Source: an uncultured Eubacteriales bacterium (GTDB taxonomy: Bacteria; Bacillota; Clostridia; Oscillospirales; CAG-272). Taken from it: a DNA stretch of 19,751 bases. Both the position numbers and the translations under genes were made by a program. Numbering within the stretch: position 1 is the first letter of the stretch; the number at the start of each line of letters is the position of its first letter. The stretch is taken from assembly GCA_958352145.1 (NCBI GenBank), contig CATWNM010000037.1, positions 1 through 19,751 on the forward strand. The letters run 5' to 3'. The notes under the pieces were generated by a model that was not told where the DNA came from, did not search any database, and worked only from the letters and a program-made list of their open reading frames with translations. Positions 14,045 through 19,751 of the stretch are shown here, one piece after another.

Positions 14045-15643
14045 TCAAATTTCTTCAATGCCATCAAAAAAATCTGTCCCGCTGTCTTTGCCCTTGTCTG
14101 CAAGTTCATAAATCAACGCATCCGCAGTATACGGACGCCCTTCTTTTGCAGAGATAAGCATTGCAAGCGAAGCTTTCGGCGCCGCCTCGCTCATCATTTT
14201 TAGAATAAACACATTTTGGAACTGAATATGAATTTTACCGCTTGCTGTTTCTTTAAATCCACGCGAAGCGCCCCGCATGCCTACGGCACTGCGATGCTCT
14301 TTTGAAAGAGACTCAACCAGATCCTGCCAATATGGCAAAGGTTTAAGTTCTAAAGACAGATTCTGTGTATCGGATGACGCGGCGAGCTTCGCTTCGCTTT
14401 CATGCGCGGGTAGATTTTTTGCCGGTTCTGTTGCCTCTTCTTTTCCTTCCACGGCGCGCATATGCATATTGGAATCCGTTGTCATGCCTAAAGAAAGCAA
14501 AGCGGTTTTCTCTTCAAGTGCCGCGATCCTGAAAAGCAGCGCCTGAGGCTCGTCCGAAAGCGAAGCGTCGCACATTTTAATCAATGTAAGTTCTGCAATT
14601 AGACGATTGACACTGCCGCTTTTCTGCATTTGATAAAGCGCCTCATCCAGCAAACGAATATGATAAAACAGACTTTCGAACGAGTAGCGCTGCGCAAGCG
14701 CGCGCATGACGCTGAATTCTTCCTCCGTGACTTCCAAATACTGCTCCGGTTGCTTGGCAGTTTTTACGATCAGCAGATCCCGATACAGCGCAATCAAATC
14801 CTGCCAAAACACCGTCATATCCATTGACGACATGGCAATGCAATGGATGGCATCAAATAAATACTCAAAATCTTTATCCAATACCGCCGCAGCCATTTTT
14901 AGAATCCTGTCGCTCCCGCTGATTCCAAGTGTATCCTCGGCTTTAGCGGCATCGATACGAACGCCTGATCCGCTGCACAGATCAAGCAAACTGATCGCGT
15001 CCCGCATACCTCCGTTGGAGTGCTTGGCCAAAATCCAGGCGGCATCCGATTCCAACTCGATTTGTTCGCAGTTCGCGATATACAGCAGCCGGTCGCGAAT
15101 AATGTTTGCCGAGATGCGACGAAAGTCAAAACGCTGGCATCTAGAAATAATCGTTGCAGGCAGCTTTTGTAATTCAGTTGTCGCCAAAATAAACACGACG
15201 TGTGCCGGCGGTTCCTCCAACGTTTTCAAAAGCGCGTTGAAAGCGGACATGGAAAGCATGTGAACTTCGTCGATGATATACACCCGATACCGCAATGATG
15301 AAGGCGTATAGACCACCTCATCACGGATGGCGCGCACAGCGTCTACGCCGTTATTTGACGCGGCGTCCATCTCCAATACATCCGTGGCTGTTTCACTGTC
15401 TATAGACCGGCATGCCGGGCAAATACCGCATGGATTTCCATTAACCGGTGCCTCGCAGTTAATAGCCTTGGCCAAAATTTTTGCGCAGGTGGTTTTGCCC
15501 GTGCCGCGAGGGCCGCAGAACAAATAAGCGTGAGAAACCCGGCGCATTGCCGTCTCATATTTTAAAATATCTGTAATATGCGCCTGTCCGCATACGTCGT
15601 CGAATGTAACCGGGCGCCACTTTCTGTATAAAGCCTGATACAT
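14045..15643 (-). CDS. dnaX: DNA polymerase III subunit gamma/tau
   Basis: DnaX is the clamp-loader ATPase of the replicase. The 532-residue protein begins MYQALYRKWRP, the standard start, with GGAGG 6 bases upstream (15650-15654). A longer in-frame ATG at 15721 lies in the SRP RNA precursor and is rejected. Walker A GPRGTGKT (44-51), zinc cysteines (63, 72, 75, 78), Walker B IIDEVHML (123-130) and the SRC motif (167-169) are present. Domain III is followed by a variable linker (about 395-440) and a tau-like C-terminal part. I saw no obvious slippery site that would make a separate gamma form. The delta' gene holB is also in the window. Confidence 0.97.
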   Translation of the reverse strand: MYQALYRKWRPVTFDDVCGQAHITDILKYETAMRRVSHAYLFCGPRGTGKTTCAKILAKAINCEAPVNGNPCGICPACRSIDSETATDVLEMDAASNNGVDAVRAIRDEVVYTPSSLRYRVYIIDEVHMLSMSAFNALLKTLEEPPAHVVFILATTELQKLPATIISRCQRFDFRRISANIIRDRLLYIANCEQIELESDAAWILAKHSNGGMRDAISLLDLCSGSGVRIDAAKAEDTLGISGSDRILKMAAAVLDKDFEYLFDAIHCIAMSSMDMTVFWQDLIALYRDLLIVKTAKQPEQYLEVTEEEFSVMRALAQRYSFESLFYHIRLLDEALYQMQKSGSVNRLIAELTLIKMCDASLSDEPQALLFRIAALEEKTALLSLGMTTDSNMHMRAVEGKEEATEPAKNLPAHESEAKLAASSDTQNLSLELKPLPYWQDLVESLSKEHRSAVGMRGASRGFKETASGKIHIQFQNVFILKMMSEAAPKASLAMLISAKEGRPYTADALIYELADKGKDSGTDFFDGIEEI

Positions 15644-15654
15644 TCTATACCTCC

Positions 15655-15690
15655 AAAAAAAGGAAGCGAGGGCAAAAAATGCCATCCCGC
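15655..15690 (-). terminator. Intrinsic terminator between SRP RNA and dnaX
   Basis: On the minus strand GCGGGATGGCA and TGCCCTCGC pair over 9 bp (one G-U, a 2-base bulge) around a TTTT loop (15690-15666), followed by TTCC and seven T residues (15661-15655). The dnaX binding site follows the T run at once, so dnaX expression requires read-through or a separate promoter I did not find. Confidence 0.65.
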
Positions 15691-15698
15691 CCCAAGCG

Positions 15699-16003
15699 AT
15701 CCGACCGCATAATAAGACCATACACCCGTTATCGAATGAATAAAGACGCGCGTTAACCGCAATTTCCGCTCAAAACAGGCTGCCTTGCGGCACATCAAAC
15801 TTGCTGCTTAATGCTGCTTGGTTCCCCACCTGACATGGTTCACAGCCATTGATTGCGCAAGACCCATTTATCAACACGGTTATTACGGCGCAGACCACAC
15901 CTCTACAACCCTCAAAGCGGGAATCTACCCTCACTGCAGCGGATTGTGAGTTACAAGGGACCGCTACTCCCCCGGCTGGTATGATCTTATCACACGGTCG
16001 GAT
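15699..16003 (-). other. Processing stem enclosing the SRP RNA
   Basis: The minus-strand segment 16003-15979 (5' side) pairs with 15723-15699 (3' side) over 25 contiguous base pairs, 4 of them G-U. It encloses the SRP RNA. Such a long helix at the ends of the precursor is a typical RNase III substrate; the Bacillus scRNA precursor is processed in this manner. Confidence 0.7.
15716..15980 (-). ncRNA. ffs: Signal recognition particle RNA, large Bacillus/Clostridium type (scRNA)
   Basis: The RNA forms the core of the signal recognition particle with Ffh and targets membrane proteins. Read on the minus strand, it has an Alu domain beginning GGGGGAGTAGCGGTCCCTTG with CAATCCGCTGC, then AATGGG-like and TCTTGCGCAAT segments as in B. 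subtilis scRNA. Domain IV (15841-15807) contains CATGTCAGG, a GGAA tetraloop and AAGCAGCATTAAG. The 3' part has GTGCCGCAAGGCAGCCTG. The exact ends are estimated from the flanking processing stem and the usual size of about 265 bases. It has its own promoter and a terminator before dnaX, and the order scr-dnaX-ybaB-recR is conserved with Bacillus. Confidence 0.93.
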
Positions 16004-16019
16004 ATTAAGTTCGAAACTT

Positions 16020-16048
16020 AGTATACCAGATTTTCATTGATTTTGCAA
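16020..16048 (-). promoter_or_regulatory. Extended -10 sigma-A promoter of the SRP RNA gene
   Basis: On the minus strand TTGCAA (16048-16043) and TATACT (16025-16020) are 17 bases apart, and TGG precedes the -10. Transcription should start near 16013, leaving a short leader before the processing stem. Confidence 0.8.
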
Positions 16049-16067
16049 TACTTTTATCAAAACACTT

Positions 16068-16814
16068 TTAAAAAACCGGCGCAATGTTCGCTGCTACCGT
16101 ATGGCCGCTGTTTGTATCAATATACAAGATCGCTCTGTGCGTATCAGATACGACCACTCTGCATGATATTGCACCGACGGTTTCTTTTTCTTCAATTTGA
16201 TAGCAGCCTTGCTTAAAAAAATATTCAAAAAAGCGATCGTCTGTTCCTGTGCCGTCAAGATAGCAAAGATATCGAATCGTACCGTTCATGCAAACATCCA
16301 AACAAACATTAGCGCAATAATACCGTTTAAGATACACGATACCGTCCCCGTCCAGTTCTTTAAAACGCACCCCGGAATCAAACAGTGTGCGCAGCAGTTT
16401 TTCAGCTTCCAATACGCGCGCATCTTCCATATCCGCCTCTATGCGCGCCGGGCCGGCGGCCGCGGCGTTTAACCTGTCTATATCCGCCTCCAAATGTTTG
16501 AGCGCCTCCCTGCTGTATGAAAAATCACGCAGCTTCGCCGCGATACTTTGAAGTTCACCAGGACACGCGGTGAGCGCAATCAGCAGTTTTTCCTTAGAAG
16601 CTTCGTTTAAATCTGCGAAAGCTAAATAATTTTGAATATGCGAACTGTCTCCGTTTCCCGCTATGCATCGTTCGATTTCCGCGCCTGCAAGAGACAACGC
16701 AGCTTCAGTCACCGCAGCTTCGGTTTTATATAAATACCATCCGCTCACAGCTGCAGATAAAAAACCGGCAATACCGATCGCGATTGAAACGATATTGACA
16801 ATTTCGCGCTTCAT
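16068..16814 (-). CDS. Unrecognised membrane-anchored protein
   Basis: I do not recognise this 248-residue protein. It has a short basic start and one membrane helix (about residues 6-27, IVNIVSIAIGIAGFLSAAVSG), so it is probably anchored with its bulk outside the cytoplasm. A helical region rich in A, E and L (about 30-130) follows. A strand-rich C-terminal part of about 100 residues has cysteines in YYCANVCLDVCMNG, LCYLDG and the later KQGCYQ and ISCRVVV stretches. The end reads AILYIDTNSGHTVAAN, like a PepSY/YpeB-type 'nuance' of strand-turn-strand, but this is only suggestive. The ATG at 16814 is supported by AAAGGAG (16823-16829), 8 bases upstream; an ATG 7 codons earlier is less well placed. 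It ends just before the SRP RNA promoter and is divergent from holB. Confidence 0.7.
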   Translation of the reverse strand: MKREIVNIVSIAIGIAGFLSAAVSGWYLYKTEAAVTEAALSLAGAEIERCIAGNGDSSHIQNYLAFADLNEASKEKLLIALTACPGELQSIAAKLRDFSYSREALKHLEADIDRLNAAAAGPARIEADMEDARVLEAEKLLRTLFDSGVRFKELDGDGIVYLKRYYCANVCLDVCMNGTIRYLCYLDGTGTDDRFFEYFFKQGCYQIEEKETVGAISCRVVVSDTHRAILYIDTNSGHTVAANIAPVF

Positions 16815-16906
16815 ATTTTTCACTCCTTTTCTCATCCATTACTATTGTGCGCAGTTTTGCTGTTTTGTATCAGGCAAAAGTCAAATGACGTAGCCAGAAA
16901 TAGTAT

Positions 16907-16935
16907 TTGACATTATTCACAAGGTTTGATATAAT
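16907..16935 (+). promoter_or_regulatory. Full-consensus sigma-A promoter of holB
   Basis: TTGACA (16907-16912), a 17-base spacer and TATAAT (16930-16935) match the consensus at all 12 positions, with TG at 16927-16928 as an extended -10. Transcription should start near 16942, 24 bases before the GTG start. Confidence 0.88.
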
Positions 16936-16965
16936 TTGATTAAAATCATATGAGGAGTTGCGGGC

Positions 16966-17967
16966 GTGAAAGAATTTTTTCCTGCGATATACGGAAATGA
17001 ACGACTGAAAAAAAAATTGGCCGCCGATATTTCGGACGACAAATTTTTACACGCCTATATTCTTGCCGGCCCTTCCGGCAGCGGGAAACACACGCTCGCT
17101 CTGCAAATCGCCGCCGCGCTGCATTGTAGAGACGAACATACGCGTCCCTGTCAAAACTGCGACAACTGCCGGAAAATTCTGAACCGGCTCTCTCCGGATG
17201 TATTGTTTGTGGGCAAGGAAGACGGTAAAAAAGAATTCTCGATCAATTTAATTCGAGACATCCGTGAAACGCTCTATGTTGCGCCGAACGAATTGGAAAG
17301 GCGTATCTACATTATTGAAAACGCGGAACTCATGAACATAAACGCGCAAAACGCTTTTTTGAAAACATTGGAAGAACCGCCGTCTTTTGCCGTTTTTTTA
17401 CTTTTATGCACCGATACCGGAAATTTGTTGGAAACCGTCAAAAGCCGTGCGCCCACACTTTGTACGGAACCGCTTTCCGATGCGGATATGCGCGATTTTC
17501 TGTCGGCAAGCGTGCCCGGCATTGAATCAAAGCGATTAGACAAGATTATTTTGGAAGCTGCCGGCAACGCCGGTTATGCACTTACGCTCTACCAGGATGA
17601 TGCGCAAATTGACCGGCTTCGTGCGTTGACCACACGTTTTCTTGAAGCGCTCGTCGCAGCAACGTCCACCCGACTCGGCCAGATGTGTGATGAACTCCCT
17701 TCCGACACTTCTGAATTTATCATGTTCCTTCAGCTTTTAAAATATGCGCTGCGCGACGCAGCCTTGCTCCGGCATACGGACCAAGCGCATCTGTTATTTT
17801 TTTCCGATGCTGCACAAGCGGGAGAATTTGCCTGCAAAATTACGCTGCCCAAGCTTTTGAAGCTGATAAACGCCGCAGAAATCCTTTCTGAAAAATTAAA
17901 TTTATATATGAATCCGCGCCTTGCTGCCGCCGCATTCTGCGGGGACTGCAGACGAATTATAATATGA
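16966..17967 (+). CDS. holB: DNA polymerase III subunit delta'
   Basis: The clamp-loader delta' subunit works with DnaX and delta to place the sliding clamp on DNA. The 333-residue protein has the AAA+ fold with P-loop GPSGSGKHT (35-43), a zinc module (Cys54, Cys62, Cys65, Cys68) and the LKTLEEPP segment shared with DnaX. SRA replaces the usual SRC motif, keeping the arginine. The P-loop Lys is followed by His where a Ser or Thr is normal, suggesting weak or no ATP hydrolysis, as is known for many delta' subunits. The start is GTG at 16966 with GAGGAG 8 bases upstream. It is followed by ricT with overlap or near-contact of stop and start, the common Firmicute order. Confidence 0.93.
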   Translation: MKEFFPAIYGNERLKKKLAADISDDKFLHAYILAGPSGSGKHTLALQIAAALHCRDEHTRPCQNCDNCRKILNRLSPDVLFVGKEDGKKEFSINLIRDIRETLYVAPNELERRIYIIENAELMNINAQNAFLKTLEEPPSFAVFLLLCTDTGNLLETVKSRAPTLCTEPLSDADMRDFLSASVPGIESKRLDKIILEAAGNAGYALTLYQDDAQIDRLRALTTRFLEALVAATSTRLGQMCDELPSDTSEFIMFLQLLKYALRDAALLRHTDQAHLLFFSDAAQAGEFACKITLPKLLKLINAAEILSEKLNLYMNPRLAAAAFCGDCRRIII

Positions 17968-17975
17968 GGTTTTCC

Positions 17976-18881
17976 ATGTGCAATAAAGAAACAAATGAAA
18001 AATTCCCATCGCTTCCCAACGCCGATATAGAAATCATCGGCGTAAAATTCAAACCGTCCGGCAAAGTATATTACTTTGCTGCAGGAACGACCAAAGCCAA
18101 CGTACAAGACTGCGTGATCGTAGAAACCGCGCGAGGCATTGAACTGGGGTTTGTAGCCGTTCCCAATAAAATGGTGCCTGCTTCCGACATCGTTCCGCCG
18201 CTTCGCCCCGTGCTACGAGCCGCTTCACCCGAGGATAAAAACCATGCTGAAGAAAACCGGCGGCGCGAAGCAGAGGCTTTTGAAATTTGCCGTCAAAAAA
18301 TCGCCGATCACAAGCTGGAAATGAATTTGGTGGAAGCGGAATATACTTTTGATAACTCCAAGTTGCTTTTTTATTTCACCGCCGACGGCCGCGTAGATTT
18401 TCGCGATTTGGTCAAAGATTTGGCTTCGGTTTTCAGAACGCGAATCGAACTTCGGCAGATCGGTATTCGGGATGAAGCGAAAATGCTGGGCGGTCTCGGT
18501 ATCTGCGGACGTCCGTTTTGCTGCAGTTCTTTCTTGTCCGATTTCGCTCAAGTGTCCATTAAAATGGCCAAAGAACAAAATTTTTCACTAAATTCTTCTA
18601 AAATTTCAGGTGCTTGCGGACGTCTGATGTGCTGTCTCCGTTTCGAACATGAAACGTATGAAGAAGCCCTGCGCAAAACACCGCCGGTCGACGCACTGGT
18701 TGATACATCCGCGGGAAAAGGCGTCGTTACGGAAACCAGTCCGCTTTCAGGATTTGTAAAGGTAAAACTGGAAGACAAACCTGAGGCGCCACGCGTCTTC
18801 CACTGTGAAGAGATTACTGTATTGGCACAGAAAAATCCTGCAAAAAAGCCAAAGTCTACCGAGGACGGAAGCGCCTCCTGA
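17976..18881 (+). CDS. ricT: RicT/YaaT, PSP1-domain protein
   Basis: The PSP1-domain protein RicT (YaaT) works with RicA and RicF in Bacillus as a [4Fe-4S] complex that affects RNase Y activity, phosphorelay and sporulation. The 301-residue product has the PSP1 core with VGVKF-like IIGVKFKPSGKVYYF at the start and EAEYTFDNSKLLFYFTADG, followed by RVDFRDLVKDLA. Conserved cysteines are at about residues 177, 182, 183, 214, 219 and 220 (GICGRPFCCSS and GACGRLMCC). The ATG at 17976 was chosen because TGAGG lies 6 bases upstream; an ATG at 17964 overlaps the holB stop but has no site. No ricA or ricF gene is visible here. Confidence 0.94.
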   Translation: MCNKETNEKFPSLPNADIEIIGVKFKPSGKVYYFAAGTTKANVQDCVIVETARGIELGFVAVPNKMVPASDIVPPLRPVLRAASPEDKNHAEENRRREAEAFEICRQKIADHKLEMNLVEAEYTFDNSKLLFYFTADGRVDFRDLVKDLASVFRTRIELRQIGIRDEAKMLGGLGICGRPFCCSSFLSDFAQVSIKMAKEQNFSLNSSKISGACGRLMCCLRFEHETYEEALRKTPPVDALVDTSAGKGVVTETSPLSGFVKVKLEDKPEAPRVFHCEEITVLAQKNPAKKPKSTEDGSAS

Positions 18882-18920
18882 CTGATATAAATTTAATTGT
18901 AAAAATTTTAGTTTTTCCTA

Positions 18921-18948
18921 TTGATTTTTTGGGATTTTGTGTTACAAT
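18921..18948 (+). promoter_or_regulatory. Promoter of the ferredoxin gene
   Basis: TTGATT (18921-18926) and TACAAT (18943-18948) are 16 bases apart, and TGT directly before the -10 makes it an extended element. Transcription should start near 18955. Confidence 0.65.
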
Positions 18949-18977
18949 TAAGCTATCATTTTACGGAGGTGTTAAAA

Positions 18978-19148
18978 ATGGCATACAAGATTTCTGACGA
19001 TTGTATCGCATGCGGTGCTTGCGAAAGCGAATGTCCCGTAGGCGCGATCAGCGAGCAGGATGGAAAAATGGTCATCGACCCGGAAACTTGCGTCGAGTGC
19101 GGCGCCTGCGCAGGCGTTTGCCCTGTAGATGCGCCGTCGGCTGAATAA
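18978..19148 (+). CDS. Clostridial-type 2[4Fe-4S] ferredoxin
   Basis: This 56-residue electron carrier has two complete CxxCxxCxxxC cluster motifs: Cys9, 12, 15, 19 and Cys38, 41, 44, 48, the last of each followed by proline. It is of the standard clostridial size and would supply low-potential electrons to hydrogenase, pyruvate:ferredoxin oxidoreductase and similar enzymes. The ATG at 18978 is supported by GGAGGTG (18965-18971), 6 bases upstream. A longer in-frame TTG start at 18921 lies in the promoter and is rejected. The gene is monocistronic, between its own promoter and a strong hairpin. Confidence 0.96.
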   Translation: MAYKISDDCIACGACESECPVGAISEQDGKMVIDPETCVECGACAGVCPVDAPSAE

Positions 19149-19175
19149 CAATCGCCTGACATCAAAATACATACA

Positions 19176-19216
19176 AAGAAGCGGATCCGATTTTATCGCA
19201 TCCGCTTCTTGATTTA
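19176..19216 (+). terminator. Hairpin terminator after the ferredoxin gene
   Basis: AAGAAGCGGAT (19176-19186) pairs perfectly with ATCCGCTTCTT (19200-19210), with an inner CGA/TCG extension around TTTTA. The T tract after it is short (TTGATTT), so termination may be incomplete, and transcription may continue into the methyltransferase gene. Confidence 0.7.
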
Positions 19217-19221
19217 AAAAT

Positions 19222-19751
19222 ATGATCGACAATACATTTGTTTTACCGGACGAACGGTTGGACCGCGTTAATGAAAACATCATTCTGATTCAAAAGAAAA
19301 ACGGGCTTACATTCGGCACCGATGCGCTTCTTCTCGCGGCATTTATCCGAAACAACCCGAAAAAGACCGCGCTGGATTTTGGCGCGGGGAGCGGCATTGT
19401 TTCTTTTTTATGCATGGCGCGCCGCAAATTTCGCCATGTCGGCGCGGTAGAACTGCAACCGGAATTTTGCAGCCTGATTGAGCGCAATATCCGATTGAAT
19501 CACTTTGAACAAAAAGTTTCCTGCATAAATGAGGATGTCCGGTTGCTGCGTCCCGATGCGCTGGGGATGGAATCAGATGTAATTTTCACAAATCCGCCCT
19601 ATATGCGCGCAGGCAGCGGAAAAACCAATTTTCACACAATCAAAACGATGGCCCGGCACGAAATATGCGGAAATATCGAAGATTTTTGTGCGGCTGCTGA
19701 ACGAAATCTCAAATTTGGCGGACTTTTCTATGCAATATATCGCCCTGACCG
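19222..19751 (+). CDS. trmN: TrmN6/YabB-like tRNA1(Val) adenine-N6 methyltransferase, partial
   Basis: The gene runs off the right edge; the first 176 codons are present. The SAM-binding motif LDFGAGSGIVS (51-61), the acidic strand end AVELQ (75-79) and the catalytic NPPY (124-127) identify an N6-adenine methyltransferase. The opening segment ERLDRVNENIILIQKKNGLTFGTDALLLA is typical of the TrmN6/YabB family. In Bacillus, yabB follows holB, yaaT and yabA, so the location agrees. yabA itself is absent here, replaced by the ferredoxin. A TGA stop lies in frame 12 bases upstream, so translation begins at 19222 or later, yet no Shine-Dalgarno sequence is visible in the short gap after the hairpin. 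Confidence 0.9.
   Translation, partial: MIDNTFVLPDERLDRVNENIILIQKKNGLTFGTDALLLAAFIRNNPKKTALDFGAGSGIVSFLCMARRKFRHVGAVELQPEFCSLIERNIRLNHFEQKVSCINEDVRLLRPDALGMESDVIFTNPPYMRAGSGKTNFHTIKTMARHEICGNIEDFCAAAERNLKFGGLFYAIYRPD

Noticed and set aside
14706..15263. A 185-codon plus-strand frame opposite dnaX.
   Set aside because: It is antisense to the conserved AAA+ region of dnaX and is serine-rich in the manner of a shadow frame.
15644..15721. N-terminal extension of DnaX by 26 residues.
   Set aside because: It is encoded by the SRP trailer and terminator; MYQALYRKWRP with GGAGG upstream is the normal start.
1..19751. tRNA or rRNA genes, CRISPR arrays, insertion sequences, toxin-antitoxin pairs or a known defence system.
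   Set aside because: Reading both strands showed no tRNA cloverleaf, repeated spacer pattern, transposase motif or defence-family domain.

Overview
The window is a stretch of chromosome from a spore-forming Firmicute, most likely a member of the Clostridia. The evidence is the Bacillus/Clostridium-type housekeeping synteny (scr-dnaX-ybaB-recR, holB-ricT-trmN6, yqfC-yqfD-phoH-ybeY-era-recO), the sporulation genes yqfC, yqfD and a ylbJ-like gene, a large SRP RNA with an Alu domain, a clostridial 2[4Fe-4S] ferredoxin, and consensus sigma-A promoters. I cannot name the genus from sequence alone.

Left part (1-1413). A minus-strand pair encodes an NfeD-type membrane protein and, cut by the window edge, a QmcA/stomatin-like SPFH protein. 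Facing away from them on the plus strand is a stand-alone acyl carrier protein with its own promoter and intrinsic terminator.

Centre left (1411-8934). One tight minus-strand operon reads yqfC, yqfD, phoH, ybeY, era, recO, mutS2 and a small stand-alone Smr-like gene. Neighbouring genes overlap or lie within about 20 bases of each other. A sigma-E-like promoter lies in front of yqfC. The operon joins sporulation genes to ribosome maturation (YbeY, Era), recombination (RecO) and ribosome rescue or anti-recombination (MutS2).

Middle (8936-13015). On the plus strand come a ylbJ-like sporulation membrane protein and a 65-residue cysteine protein with its own extended -10 promoter. An accessory cassette follows: a minus-strand LysR-type regulator divergent from a cupin, a carboxymuconolactone-decarboxylase-like protein and an aldo/keto reductase. 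The divergent region has overlapping promoters and an 11-bp imperfect inverted repeat placed as expected for an autorepressing, co-activating LysR protein. A long symmetrical terminator closes the cassette.

Centre right (13074-16814). On the minus strand are an unrecognised membrane-anchored protein, then the SRP RNA with its own promoter, a 25-bp processing stem and a terminator, then dnaX, ybaB and recR.

Right part (16907-19751). A full-consensus promoter drives holB and ricT on the plus strand. They are followed by a ferredoxin with its own promoter and hairpin, and by a trmN6-like methyltransferase cut by the window end.

No tRNA, rRNA, insertion sequence or CRISPR array was seen. Nothing here is clearly a wholly new system. 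The items most worth following are the MutS2/Smr tandem, the LysR operator architecture, the SRP precursor stem, the small cysteine protein, the unrecognised protein upstream of the SRP RNA, and a possible gene fossil inside the terminator after the aldo/keto reductase.
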